Source: Pseudoalteromonas sp. 0303 (GTDB lineage Bacteria > Pseudomonadota > Gammaproteobacteria > Enterobacterales > Alteromonadaceae). Taken from it: 64,000 bases of DNA. Positions 38,209 through 47,918 of the stretch are shown in pieces (the first letter of the stretch is position 1; each line of letters starts with the position of its first letter). The notes under the pieces were generated by a model. It saw nothing but the letters and a program-made list of their open reading frames with translations, searched no databases and was not told the DNA's origin. The DNA lies in NCBI RefSeq assembly GCF_013349995.1, contig NZ_JABVXF010000003.1, forward strand, positions 1 through 64,000, given 5' to 3'. The translations under genes were made by a program, and so were the position numbers.

Positions 38209-38994
38209 ATGAGTGCTGTGATCAAGACCCCTGAAGAAATCGAAAAAATGCGTGTTGCCGGGCGCTTAGCCGCCGAGGTACTAGAAATGATAGAACCGCA
38301 TGTGGTGCCAGGTGTAACCACAGATGAACTAAATACAATTTGTCATGATTATATTGTTAATGTTCAAGATGCTATTCCAGCACCGCTTAATTACCACGGT
38401 TTCCCAAAATCAATTTGCACCTCAGTGAACCATGTAATTTGTCACGGTATTCCAAATGACAAACCACTTAAAGAAGGCGATAGCGTAAATATCGACGTGA
38501 CTGTGATTAAAGATGGCTATCACGGTGATACATCTAAGATGTTCCACGTTGGTACACCTAACATTCAAGGCAAGCGCCTTGCTGATATCACGCAAGAAAG
38601 CCTATACCTTGCAATTAAAATGGTAAAACCAGGCGTACGCTTGGGTGATATTGGTGCTGCAATTCAAAAATACGCAGAAAGCTTTAGCTATTCAATCGTT
38701 CGTGAATATTGTGGTCACGGCATTGGTGCTGAGTTCCACGAAGAGCCACAAGTAATGCACTATGGTAAAGCAGGTACTGGCGAAGTATTAAAAGCAGGTA
38801 TGTGCTTAACAATCGAGCCTATGGTTAATGCTGGTAAACGCCAATGTAAGCTACTTAAAGACAACTGGACTGTCGTAACTAAAGACCGTTCATTGTCTGC
38901 ACAGTGGGAACATACACTGTTAGTGACTGAAAATGGTGTTGAAATTTTAACGCTCCGATCAGATGATACTATTGACAGGATCATCGAACACTAG
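38209..38994 (+). CDS. map: Methionine aminopeptidase, type I
   Basis: MetAP removes the N-terminal methionine from new proteins. The 261-residue enzyme has the five metal ligands in family positions: D96 in VNIDVTV, D107 in HGDTSK, the His of CGHGIG, Glu of TIEPMV and the C-terminal Glu of QWEHTLLVTENG. It is divergent from rpsB, the common arrangement, and is followed 12 bp later by glnD. Confidence 0.97.
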   Translation: MSAVIKTPEEIEKMRVAGRLAAEVLEMIEPHVVPGVTTDELNTICHDYIVNVQDAIPAPLNYHGFPKSICTSVNHVICHGIPNDKPLKEGDSVNIDVTVIKDGYHGDTSKMFHVGTPNIQGKRLADITQESLYLAIKMVKPGVRLGDIGAAIQKYAESFSYSIVREYCGHGIGAEFHEEPQVMHYGKAGTGEVLKAGMCLTIEPMVNAGKRQCKLLKDNWTVVTKDRSLSAQWEHTLLVTENGVEILTLRSDDTIDRIIEH

Positions 38995-39006
38995 GAGCCA
39001 GCCCCA

Positions 39007-41625
39007 GTGGCATTACCCAATAAAGTAAAAAAGTTGCTCAGCCAAGCTGAGCAACTTAGCGATTATCGCGACTGTTCTAGTTATTTTTATAAATGGCTAC
39101 AGAACGAATTCTCAAAACAACCCGTTAGCAACTTAATTAATGCCCGCGCTGAGTTTATCGACCGCTTATTAATTAAACTGTTTCACGATTACGACCTTGC
39201 TCACGAAAGTGATCTTGCCCTGATTGCTGTGGGTGGTTATGGTCGTGGCGAATTACACCCCTATTCAGATATCGACTTTATGTTGCTAGTAAGCGAGCAG
39301 CCAAGTGAAGCCGTGTGCGAAAAAATTGGCCAGTTCGTTACCATGCTTTGGGATCTAAATTTAGAAATTGGTCACAGCGTTCGTACTATAGAACAAGCAT
39401 TAGAACAAAAACGCGAAGATGTGACATTTGCCACCAGCTTACTCGAAAGCCGATTAATTTTCGGTAACCATATCGAATTCGAAAAATTAAAAAATCATTT
39501 AATTGATACGCCGATTTGGCGCTCAGACGAATTCTTTTTGGCAAAAGTACAAGAACAAAGTTTACGCCATAAAAAATGCCATGGTACGGCTTATAACCTT
39601 GAGCCTAACATCAAAGAGAACCCAGGTGGCCTGCGCGACTTACAGACCATTATTTGGGTTGCTAAAAAGCACTTTAGAGCCGAAACATTACAAGAACTTA
39701 TAAATCACGGCTATCTTACTCACGAAGAATACCAAGAGCTGTCTGAGTGTTTAGAAAACCTCTGGAACATTCGTTTTGCGCTGCACATCGCTGCGGGTCG
39801 CTCTGAAAACCGCTTATTGTTCGATCATCAACCTCATGCCGCAGAAATTCTCGGCTTTGGTAGTGACGGTAAAGCCTCGGTCGAGCGCATGATGAAACGC
39901 TTATTTAGGATCATGAGCCGCGTACGTGAGCTTAACCAAATGCTGCTTTCATACTTTGAGCAAAGCATTTTACCGGGTGCCGGTGAGTTACCTGTGATTG
40001 AGCTTGACCGTAACTTTGAGCGCATTGGCCATCAAATTCGTGTTAAGAATCCATCGGTGTTCTTCCGCCGTGATCAGCTATTTGTGTTGTTCGAGCATAT
40101 TGCTGATAACCCAGAGATCACCCATATTTACCCAAGTACCATACGTACAATGCGCCAAGTTCGCCGTCGTTTATTGGGGGATTTACAAGATTACGCCGCC
40201 TGTCGCGAAGCATTTTTGCGTTTAATCAAACACCCTAATGGTATGGGCCGCGCATTTACGCTGATGCACAAGCACGGCATTATTGCTGCCTACTTACCAC
40301 AGTGGCGTAATATTTTTGGGCAAATGCAGTTTGATTTATTTCATGCCTACACCGTGGATGAACATACCCATAAACTCATCAACAATATTTATAAGTACTT
40401 TGATAAATCAAAAGTCAGCGAATTTCCGTTATGTAGTGAAATTGTCACTCGCATGGACAAGCCTGAGTTACTTTATTTAGCCGGTATTTTCCACGATATT
40501 GCTAAAGGCCGTGGTGGCGATCACTCTGAGCTTGGCTCAGTTGATGCAATCGCGTTTGCTAAGCTACACCGCTTCCCAGCCTCAGATGGCAAGCTTATTT
40601 CGTGGTTAGTGGCTAATCACTTACTTATGTCGGTTACAGCGCAGCGTAAAGATATTAATGACCCAGATGTGATTAAAGACTTTGCAAGTAAGGTGAAAAA
40701 TGAGCGCCAGCTTGACTACTTATACTGCTTAACCTTGGCCGATATTCGCGCAACTAACGATAACCTGTGGAACGATTGGAAAAATACCCTACTACGTGAG
40801 TTGTATTTACACACCCAGCGCGCGCTTCGTTTAGGGCTTGAAAACCCAATGGACCAACGTGATCAAATACGTGATAAAAAACAGCAAGCCAAACAGCGCT
40901 TACTGAATCACGGTTGTAACGAAGATCAAATCGACTTAATTTGGAGTCGCTTTAAAGCCAATTATTTTACTGCTTTTAGCGAGCAACAGATTTCGTGGCA
41001 CACAGAGCACTTACTAAGCTGTGACGATTTAAGCCAGCCTAGCGTTGCCGTGTCTAACACCGCAATGCATGGTGGTACACAAGTATTTGCTTATAGCCCT
41101 TACTCGGGCAGTTTATTCTCACGTTTAGTTAGTGTGATTGGTTCGAAAAAAGCACAGATTCAACATGCGCAGGTACTGACCACAAAAGATGGCTACGTGC
41201 TATTTAGCTTTGTTATTTTAGAAGTCAATGGTGACCCGATTGCGAGTAACCGTTCGCAAGGCATTAAACGTGCTTTAGATCTTGCAATTAGCGACCCGAA
41301 AAAGAAAATTCGCCTTAAAAAGAATCGCTCTCAGCGCTTCAAAGACTTTAATATCAAACCAAAAATTGTGCTTAGACCGCATGCCCGTAAAGACCGCAGC
41401 TTAATTGAAATTCAAGCGGTGGATATTCCGGGTCTATTAACAAAAATTGCGGAAGTATTTCAAGCGCACTTATTACATATTCATGCCGCACGGATCACCA
41501 CAGTTGGTGAACGAGCAGAAGATTTCTTCGTGGTATCAAATAACGAATACCAAGCATTAACAGACGAAGAACAGGCTAAAATTCATCAAGCATTGCGTAA
41601 AAAACTCAACGCAGAAACCGAATAA
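39007..41625 (+). CDS. glnD: Bifunctional uridylyltransferase/uridylyl-removing enzyme
   Basis: GlnD senses glutamine and adds or removes UMP on the PII proteins, setting nitrogen assimilation. The 872-residue protein has a nucleotidyltransferase domain with GGYGRGELHPYSDIDF (catalytic D88 and D90) and the linker motif KENPGGLRDLQT. A HD hydrolase domain (LAGIFHDIAKGRGGDHSELG in pieces, about 490-510) and two C-terminal ACT domains (from about 690 and 795) that bind glutamine follow. It starts with GTG at 39007, preceded by GGAG. Confidence 0.96.
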   Translation: MALPNKVKKLLSQAEQLSDYRDCSSYFYKWLQNEFSKQPVSNLINARAEFIDRLLIKLFHDYDLAHESDLALIAVGGYGRGELHPYSDIDFMLLVSEQPSEAVCEKIGQFVTMLWDLNLEIGHSVRTIEQALEQKREDVTFATSLLESRLIFGNHIEFEKLKNHLIDTPIWRSDEFFLAKVQEQSLRHKKCHGTAYNLEPNIKENPGGLRDLQTIIWVAKKHFRAETLQELINHGYLTHEEYQELSECLENLWNIRFALHIAAGRSENRLLFDHQPHAAEILGFGSDGKASVERMMKRLFRIMSRVRELNQMLLSYFEQSILPGAGELPVIELDRNFERIGHQIRVKNPSVFFRRDQLFVLFEHIADNPEITHIYPSTIRTMRQVRRRLLGDLQDYAACREAFLRLIKHPNGMGRAFTLMHKHGIIAAYLPQWRNIFGQMQFDLFHAYTVDEHTHKLINNIYKYFDKSKVSEFPLCSEIVTRMDKPELLYLAGIFHDIAKGRGGDHSELGSVDAIAFAKLHRFPASDGKLISWLVANHLLMSVTAQRKDINDPDVIKDFASKVKNERQLDYLYCLTLADIRATNDNLWNDWKNTLLRELYLHTQRALRLGLENPMDQRDQIRDKKQQAKQRLLNHGCNEDQIDLIWSRFKANYFTAFSEQQISWHTEHLLSCDDLSQPSVAVSNTAMHGGTQVFAYSPYSGSLFSRLVSVIGSKKAQIQHAQVLTTKDGYVLFSFVILEVNGDPIASNRSQGIKRALDLAISDPKKKIRLKKNRSQRFKDFNIKPKIVLRPHARKDRSLIEIQAVDIPGLLTKIAEVFQAHLLHIHAARITTVGERAEDFFVVSNNEYQALTDEEQAKIHQALRKKLNAETE

Positions 41626-41634
41626 GAGGATCTT

Positions 41635-42462
41635 ATGTCAGATTTAAAAACCATGATCGAAAACGCCTGGGACAACCGCGATAGCATCAGCCCAAGCACG
41701 GTATCAAGTGAAGTTAAACAAGCTATTATCGACGCGCTTGAATTACTTGATAGTGGCGCTGCACGTGTTGCTGAAAAAATCAGTGGTGAGTGGGTTGTAC
41801 ATCAATGGTTAAAAAAAGCGGTGCTACTGTCTTTCCGTATTCGTGATAACCAACCAATGAGCGATGGTGTTAATCAGTTTTACGACAAAGTACCACTTAA
41901 ATTTAGCGACTATACACCAGAGCAATTCCAACAAGGCGGCATGCGTGTTGTGCCTAATGCTGTGGCACGTAAAGGCAGCTTCGTAGGTAAAAACGTGGTG
42001 TTAATGCCATCTTATGTCAACATTGGCGCCTACGTTGATGAAGGTACCATGGTTGATACATGGGCAACGGTTGGCTCATGTGCACAAATTGGTAAAAATG
42101 TTCACTTGTCGGGCGGTGTAGGCATTGGTGGTGTGCTTGAGCCACTACAAGCTAACCCAACTATTATCGAAGACAACTGCTTCATTGGCGCACGTTCTGA
42201 GATTGTTGAAGGCGTTGTAGTTGAAGAAGGCGCCGTTATCTCGATGGGTGTTTACATCAGCCAAAGCACACGTATCTATGACCGTGAAACTGGCGAAATC
42301 CATTACGGCCGAGTACCAGCTGGTGCAGTCGTTGTTCCAGGTTCACTTCCGTCAAAAGACGGTTCGCACAGCCTATATGCTGCCATCATCGTGAAAAAAG
42401 TTGACCAGCAAACTCGCGAAAAAGTAGGTATTAATGCCCTACTTCGCTCGATTGATGAATAA
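41635..42462 (+). CDS. dapD: Tetrahydrodipicolinate N-succinyltransferase
   Basis: DapD succinylates tetrahydrodipicolinate in the lysine and diaminopimelate pathway. The 275-residue protein has a helical N-terminal domain and a left-handed beta-helix core ([52 protein letters not shown] in pieces). It closes with the C-terminal segment [18 protein letters not shown]. It is 9 bp after glnD with AGAGGA as ribosome-binding site. The map-glnD-dapD order is conserved in gammaproteobacteria. Confidence 0.97.
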   Translation: MSDLKTMIENAWDNRDSISPSTVSSEVKQAIIDALELLDSGAARVAEKISGEWVVHQWLKKAVLLSFRIRDNQPMSDGVNQFYDKVPLKFSDYTPEQFQQGGMRVVPNAVARKGSFVGKNVVLMPSYVNIGAYVDEGTMVDTWATVGSCAQIGKNVHLSGGVGIGGVLEPLQANPTIIEDNCFIGARSEIVEGVVVEEGAVISMGVYISQSTRIYDRETGEIHYGRVPAGAVVVPGSLPSKDGSHSLYAAIIVKKVDQQTREKVGINALLRSIDE

Positions 42463-42480
42463 TAAAGCGGAGCTTTAAGC

Positions 42481-42515
42481 CGTCAGCCGTCAGCCGTCAG
42501 CCGTCAGCCGTCAGC
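42481..42515. repeat. Tandem repeat of CGTCAGC, five exact copies
   Basis: Five uninterrupted copies of the 7-mer CGTCAGC lie 18 bp after the dapD stop, flanked by CTTTAAG and CTTAAG. The 7-bp unit and lack of spacers exclude a CRISPR. The same GTCAGC word recurs at 61918-61947. Confidence 0.9.
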
Positions 42516-42531
42516 TTAAGTTTGAGATAAG

Positions 42532-42566
42532 AAGCGCGATGCTAACTAGTTTCGCGCTTTTTATTA
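42532..42566 (+). terminator. Intrinsic terminator of dapD
   Basis: Stem AAGCGCGA/TTCGCGCTT with an 11-nt loop, followed by TTTATTA on the plus strand. The CGTCAGC repeat lies between it and the dapD stop, so the repeat is transcribed. Confidence 0.8.
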
Positions 42567-42654
42567 TCTGTAATGCAATGATTTTTAGCTAGTTTGTTGA
42601 GATATACTCACAAATATGTTTTAGTATAAAAAACAAACAAAAATAATAGTAAAA

Positions 42655-43053
42655 ATGTTTAAGTCTTTTCGGAGTTTTACCCACACGGAGTTATTTTATT
42701 ACACAGGGTTATTCTACCTTGTGGCAATCTTGCTGTTTGTATCACGTAGTTACCTATACGAATTTTTTGTAACTGATATGAATTCACATCGCATAGAAGT
42801 TAAAGAACTTGAAGTTGCTTTAACATCGCACGTTAATAAAGATTATGTTTTTGAAGCATTGCAAACAACCTTAGATGGCCTTGCAACCCCAGATCGAGTT
42901 GCAGTTACAATCCAGTGTTATACGGTTTTCTGTGATGTTAGTTTTACGAACCCGTTTATCACCATTAACGACCACAATCACTACAGTGCAGAAGTAAAAC
43001 GTGTGTTTGAGCAAAATGTGGCTTCACTTAGCCGAAAAGATACTACTCACTAG
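42655..43053 (+). CDS. Single-pass membrane protein, function unknown
   Basis: A 132-residue protein I do not recognise. One membrane helix at about 15-33 follows a short basic N-terminus, and the remaining 100 residues would be periplasmic. Two cysteines (QCYTVFCDV) in that part could form a disulfide. It stands alone between the dapD terminator and the RND pump, on the same strand but about 190 bp from the latter. Codon use and length support a real gene, but no conserved partner suggests a role. Confidence 0.6.
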   Translation: MFKSFRSFTHTELFYYTGLFYLVAILLFVSRSYLYEFFVTDMNSHRIEVKELEVALTSHVNKDYVFEALQTTLDGLATPDRVAVTIQCYTVFCDVSFTNPFITINDHNHYSAEVKRVFEQNVASLSRKDTTH

Positions 43054-43245
43054 TTTCAGGCGCTATTACTTAATGCTTAAAACTTAAAGCGCCTCAGCTA
43101 AATTGTTACATCTTATTTCAAATACACACTTTATCGCTTAATTACGGCTATTCAGCGTTACTTCTGAAACACATTTCATTTACCTCACTGGCACTTTTTT
43201 TACATCGCACTACAATGCAGACAAACTGATTTTGGAACACACACA

Positions 43246-46200
43246 ATGAACCTGACACGTAGTTCGCTGAAAAACCCTGCGAGTGTTATTGTCATCTTGG
43301 TGTTGATTATGTTGTTTGGCATGTTGAGTATTTTTAAGCTGCCAATTCAGCTCACACCAGATATTGAGCAACCGCAGATCACTATTTTCTCTGGCTGGCG
43401 CCAAGCTGCACCTGAAGAGATTGAATCGGTGATCATTGAGCCGCTTGAGAACGCAGTAAAAAACACCCCGGGTGCCTTAGAGGTTAATACTTACATTAAC
43501 CGTGGCAATGGCTCTATCACGTTGACTTTTGCTGTTGGACAAAACATGCAACAGGCCATGCTTGATGTGTTAACAAGCCTTAACCAAGCGCCGCCCCTGC
43601 CGTTAGATGCATTTGATCCTGTGGTTTTTGCTGGCGGTAATAATGGTGAAGCCGCTGCAACGTTACTGGTCACCCCAAAAGATTTTAATAGCGACAGCCT
43701 TGATTTAGACATGGCGCAGTTCCAAAAACAAATCGATGAATTTGTTGAGCCCCGTTTGGCACGTATTCCTGGTGTTGCCCGCGTTGACTTAGCCAGTGAA
43801 CGACCAAAAGAATTACGTATTACCTTTGACCCTCACAAAGCCGCCGCACTTGGCGTCAGCCTTGACCAAATTAGTAACGTATTAGCCAGCTCACGCGATA
43901 CCTCTGGTGGCCTTGCCAATGTTGGCCGTCGTCAATATACCGTGCGCTTTACTGGGCAATATGATTTATCGAGCATGGCACAAATGCGCGTTGGCTATTC
44001 AGGTGATAGACCTATTTACCTTGGCGATATTGCAAGTGTAGAGCGCACTTTCTCTGACCGTTTAGGGATGAGTGGTCGAAATGGTAAACCCGCGTATTAC
44101 ATTCGTATTTCGCGCGCTAACGAAGCCAATACCGTTGCCCTACTCGACGACATTAACCTAGCTATTAAAGAACTAAACGAAGGGCCGCTGGCTGAGAATG
44201 GCTTATCGATTGAATTAAGTTTTGATGCCTCAGTGCATATTCGTAATGCTTTGTCGTTGGTTAAAAGTAACTTAGGCTTGGGTGTTCTGCTGTCGTGTTT
44301 AATCTTATGGCTGTTCTTTAGAGGCTTAAAGGCCACGTTTGTGATTGCAGCGACAATTCCTGTCTCTTTGTTAGTCGCGTTTTTAACGTTAAATATTTTT
44401 GACCGCAGCTTAAATGTTATTTCACTGGCAGGTCTTGCCTTTGCTGTTGGCTTAGTACTTGATGCCGCCATCATAGTGCAAGAGAATATCGCAAGGCTCA
44501 GAAGCGAAGGCTTTGATAGTAAAAAAGCCGCGCTAAAAGGCGCAGCTCAAGTAACAGGCGCTTTATTTGCCTCAACCACCACCAGCGTTGCTATCTTCTT
44601 GCCAATTTTATTTATGGCAGGTATTGAGGGGCAGTTATTCTCTGACTTGGCGCTCACCTTATCTATTGCTGTAATTGCCTCTATGATTTGCGCAATTACA
44701 CTTATTCCGTTGGCTAACCATTTTTGGCCAGACAAAGAACTCAAAGCGGATCCTTATCGTGAATATTGGCATAAGCTAACTAACTTCATCATGGCGCTTA
44801 CCAATACCCGCGTTAAACAAATAGTGTGGATAGTGTCGTTATTGGGTGGCTCACTCGTCGCGACCATGACCATGCTCCCGAAAACTGATTTTATGCCGCG
44901 CGCACCAACCGATGGCTTTTTCTTTAACTTAAATACCCCGCCTGGCGGCAATGTGCAGTTTATGGAAGAAGAGCTACTGATGCGTATCAAAAAGCGCTTA
45001 ATGCCTTATTACACAGGTGAAAAAGAGCCGGGGATAAAAGATTTTAACTTTTATGCTTTTGGTTCGAATGCTGGCGGCTTTATTTATTCTGCCGATCCGC
45101 AACGTGTTGAAGAATTAATGAAGGTAGCCCGAGAAGAAATCTTCATTGATTTACCCGACACCCAAGTATTCTTCTTTAGAGGGTCGATGATCCAAGTTGC
45201 TAATGGCGGTGATGGTCGTAATATCAATATCGATTTAACGGGCCCGAATATGGACGAGCTAATCGCCGGTGCTAATGTGGCGCTGCAAGCTGTCACCGAC
45301 GCAATGCCGAATGCCACCGCAAGGCCACAACCACGACTCGATATGGCTGAGCCAGAGCTTAGGCTCACACCCAATGACCGTCGTATAACCCAAGCTGGGC
45401 TAACTCGTCGTGATGTATCTCAGGCAGTGCAAGCCTACACAGGTGGGTTATTTGTTAATGAATACTTTGATGGCAACGAACGCATGAACGTGATTTTGCG
45501 TGGCATACCGTGGCAAACTCCAGAGGAGCTTAAAGCCCTTCCCATTGTGACCCCACAATCAGGTATTCAAACCTTAGGCGAACTTGCCAATATTGAGCGC
45601 ACCGTGGGGCCAACCCAGCTTAGACGTGTTAATGGCCGCCGTACCGTGAGTATTGTTGTCACGCCACCAGCAGACATGAGCTTGCAACAAGCGCAAACTA
45701 TTCTCTCTGAGCAAGTTATGCCAAAAGTTCGTGCAAGCTTGCCTGACAGCTCTGGCGCGATTTTGGCGGGTAACGCACAAAAGATGAATTCGGCCATGCA
45801 AGAAATGACAATCAACTTTATCTTGGCTCTGTTTATTTTATTCTTGCTAATGACCGCATTGTTTAAGTCAGCCAAAGACAGCGCGTTAGTTTTACTGGTC
45901 ATGCCATTGGCAATTGCAGGCGGTGTACTGGCCCTATTCGTACTTAACTTATTTACCTTCCAATCGCTCGACTTACTGACCATGATTGGCTTTATTATCT
46001 TGCTGGGCCTGGTGGTAAATAATGCCATTTTATTGGTTGACCAAACCCGTGTCGCAATGGCCGCAGGACTCAGTCGAGAAGACGCCGTTCGCCAAGCTGT
46101 GCTGCTGCGTGCAAGACCCGTTTACTTAAGTACCTTAACCAGCTTATTTGGCATGCTGCCACTAATGCTTATGCCGGGGGTAGGATCAGAAATTTACCGT

Positions 46201-46356
46201 GGTCTTGCCACTGTGATCGTCGGCGGCATGGCCATTAGCGCCCTATTCACCCTGATATTAATGCCAAGTTTATTGCAACTTGGCAGACAACTGCCGCCTG
46301 TTAATAACAAACAGCAACCAGAAAAAACGCCTTTAAGCTTGGTATCGAATCAATGA
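43246..46356 (+). CDS. RND-family efflux pump, inner-membrane subunit
   Basis: A proton-driven transporter of the AcrB/HAE1 superfamily, 1036 residues. It has the typical duplicated layout: one N-terminal helix, a periplasmic porter loop (about 35-330), six helices (about 335-535), a second loop (about 560-865) and a last set of helices. The TM4 proton-relay site reads VGLVLDAAIIVQEN, keeping one Asp (D406) while the second AcrB Asp is Ala. The TM10 Lys position reads VVNNAIL (N925 or N926). This places it outside the AcrB/MexB subgroup, so substrate cannot be named. Its stop overlaps the adaptor gene by 4 bp. The pump-before-adaptor order is opposite to acrAB. Confidence 0.92.
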   Translation: MNLTRSSLKNPASVIVILVLIMLFGMLSIFKLPIQLTPDIEQPQITIFSGWRQAAPEEIESVIIEPLENAVKNTPGALEVNTYINRGNGSITLTFAVGQNMQQAMLDVLTSLNQAPPLPLDAFDPVVFAGGNNGEAAATLLVTPKDFNSDSLDLDMAQFQKQIDEFVEPRLARIPGVARVDLASERPKELRITFDPHKAAALGVSLDQISNVLASSRDTSGGLANVGRRQYTVRFTGQYDLSSMAQMRVGYSGDRPIYLGDIASVERTFSDRLGMSGRNGKPAYYIRISRANEANTVALLDDINLAIKELNEGPLAENGLSIELSFDASVHIRNALSLVKSNLGLGVLLSCLILWLFFRGLKATFVIAATIPVSLLVAFLTLNIFDRSLNVISLAGLAFAVGLVLDAAIIVQENIARLRSEGFDSKKAALKGAAQVTGALFASTTTSVAIFLPILFMAGIEGQLFSDLALTLSIAVIASMICAITLIPLANHFWPDKELKADPYREYWHKLTNFIMALTNTRVKQIVWIVSLLGGSLVATMTMLPKTDFMPRAPTDGFFFNLNTPPGGNVQFMEEELLMRIKKRLMPYYTGEKEPGIKDFNFYAFGSNAGGFIYSADPQRVEELMKVAREEIFIDLPDTQVFFFRGSMIQVANGGDGRNINIDLTGPNMDELIAGANVALQAVTDAMPNATARPQPRLDMAEPELRLTPNDRRITQAGLTRRDVSQAVQAYTGGLFVNEYFDGNERMNVILRGIPWQTPEELKALPIVTPQSGIQTLGELANIERTVGPTQLRRVNGRRTVSIVVTPPADMSLQQAQTILSEQVMPKVRASLPDSSGAILAGNAQKMNSAMQEMTINFILALFILFLLMTALFKSAKDSALVLLVMPLAIAGGVLALFVLNLFTFQSLDLLTMIGFIILLGLVVNNAILLVDQTRVAMAAGLSREDAVRQAVLLRARPVYLSTLTSLFGMLPLMLMPGVGSEIYRGLATVIVGGMAISALFTLILMPSLLQLGRQLPPVNNKQQPEKTPLSLVSNQ

Positions 46357-47444
46357 GTATTAAAACAATGAACACACCTTTTCGTAAATTAACCGCTCGC
46401 TGTTGTGCGCTATTCAGTCTTATTGTATTTAACGCCTTTGCCGTCGTACCTGTTACGGTAGAAACCGTCACACAAGCTCCACTGACAAGCGAAATTGAAG
46501 TAAGCGGCACTTTGTTTGGCAAAGATGATGTAACCCTAACAGCAGGCGTTAGCGGGCGTTTATTATATGTTGTTGAGCCAGGTACTCTGGTTAAAAGTGG
46601 CGACACCCTAGTTCGTATGGACACCTTACCGCTTGAACTTGAAAAAGCACGCCAGCAAGAAATGCTCAATCGCGCCAAAATAAACCTACGCTTATATCAA
46701 CAAGAGCTCGCTCGCTTACAAAAACTCGCCAAAGCCAGCAGTGCTGCAGCAAGCCAAGTCGATGATATGCAAAATAAGCATGACCTTGCGTTGTCTGATA
46801 TCGCACTGGCTAAGGTTGAATTAAAAGTAATAGACGATCAGCTTTCGCGTGCAACCGTTCGCGCCCCATTTGACGGCGTGATCAGCGAGCGTTTTAAACG
46901 CGCTGGTCGCGAAATAAATCGCGCAGATGAACTGGTCACTCTGCTCGATATTAATAACTTAGAAGTGCGTTTGTATGTACCTGTTAAATACTTAAAGTTT
47001 TTACACAAAGGCATAGAGTTACCAATTAAAGCCGGCGACTTATCAGCCCCAGATATGACAACAGCCACCGTAACAGCGGTGATCCCATCAACCGATCCGC
47101 GTTCACAAACCGTAGAAGTACGTGCCCTACTACCAAATGATGCCGAGCAAACATGGGCAATTGGCCAACTGGTTGATGTAGCCGTGCCACTAAAGAGCAA
47201 AGGTGATGTACTACTGGTGAATCGCGATGCGCTGATCTTACGCAAAAAAGGCACCCATATCGTCAAAATCGACAACGACAACAAAGCCCTGCAAATTCCC
47301 GTAAAAGTAGGTAATGGCAAAGATAAACTGGTTGAAGTCACCCCGACTTCTAACATCGCTTTAAATGCGGGCGATAAAGTCGCAGTACGCGGCGCCGAGC
47401 AACTACAAACCGGACAAGAAGTCGAAGTTCAGGTAAAGCAATAA
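46353..47444 (+). CDS. RND efflux periplasmic adaptor (membrane fusion protein)
   Basis: The adaptor linking the upstream RND pump to an outer-membrane channel. The 363-residue protein has an N-terminal signal peptide ending near NAFA, then a lipoyl half-motif (GVSGRLLYVVEPGTLVKSGD). An alpha-hairpin (about 92-150), the second lipoyl half (VRAPFDGVISERFKRAGR), a beta-barrel and a membrane-proximal domain complete it. The ATG overlaps the pump stop (ATGA). No TolC-like outer-membrane gene follows, so a shared channel encoded elsewhere is likely. Confidence 0.92.
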   Translation: MSIKTMNTPFRKLTARCCALFSLIVFNAFAVVPVTVETVTQAPLTSEIEVSGTLFGKDDVTLTAGVSGRLLYVVEPGTLVKSGDTLVRMDTLPLELEKARQQEMLNRAKINLRLYQQELARLQKLAKASSAAASQVDDMQNKHDLALSDIALAKVELKVIDDQLSRATVRAPFDGVISERFKRAGREINRADELVTLLDINNLEVRLYVPVKYLKFLHKGIELPIKAGDLSAPDMTTATVTAVIPSTDPRSQTVEVRALLPNDAEQTWAIGQLVDVAVPLKSKGDVLLVNRDALILRKKGTHIVKIDNDNKALQIPVKVGNGKDKLVEVTPTSNIALNAGDKVAVRGAEQLQTGQEVEVQVKQ

Positions 47445-47461
47445 CTATTAGGCTTGAGATG

Positions 47462-47496
47462 ACTGCCAGCTATTTAATATTTTAAGAGCTGGCAGT
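47462..47496. repeat. Long inverted repeat after the RND operon
   Basis: ACTGCCAGCT and AGCTGGCAGT (10 bp, perfect) flank a 15-nt AT-rich loop. It may end the pump-adaptor transcript, but no T-run follows. The rest of 47445-47675 shows no gene. Confidence 0.5.
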
Positions 47497-47675
47497 TCTA
47501 ATAAAGGGTAGTAATGATTATTAAGAGTTGCGCTTGTTTTTTGACTTTCTAGGAAGCAAAAAGCAAGACCCGCCCCCTTTATTCCAGAACTTACTCTAAT
47601 CGCGCGATTTAATTATTTCGACCATTTCATGCTTTTTACTATAATTCCCCTATCACTTTATTTTAGAGGTCAGCC

Positions 47676-47918
47676 ATGAATACACTAACAGCAAATGATG
47701 CAAAACGTAATTTTGCTGAGCGACTTTTAAACGCCCAGCGTGAACCTATTAAAATTAGTAAAAACAACGAGGACGCCGTAGAGTTTATGTCTATAAAGGA
47801 TTATGAAGAATTAAAAAATAAGAAAGTCGACTATATTAAGCATTGCTTTGAAAACGCAACAAGAGACTTAGCTCAAAGTAATGTAGTTGATGGTAAAGAC
47901 TTCTTGGATACTTTATAA
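47676..47918 (+). CDS. Phd/YefM-type antitoxin
   Basis: An 80-residue protein with the N-terminal antitoxin fold of the Phd/YefM family: MNTLTANDAKRNFAERLLNA, then EPIKISKNNEDAVEFMSIKDYEEL. In such pairs the N-terminal part binds and represses its own promoter and the C-terminal tail binds the toxin. AGAGG lies upstream of the ATG. A toxin gene should follow directly. Instead only a ParE-like C-terminal fragment does, in another frame, overlapping the 3' end of this gene. Confidence 0.8.
   Translation: MNTLTANDAKRNFAERLLNAQREPIKISKNNEDAVEFMSIKDYEELKNKKVDYIKHCFENATRDLAQSNVVDGKDFLDTL

Noticed and set aside
42481..42515. Possible CRISPR array
   Set aside because: The unit is only 7 bp and has no spacers. 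No array of 28-nt repeats with about 32-nt spacers was found in the window.
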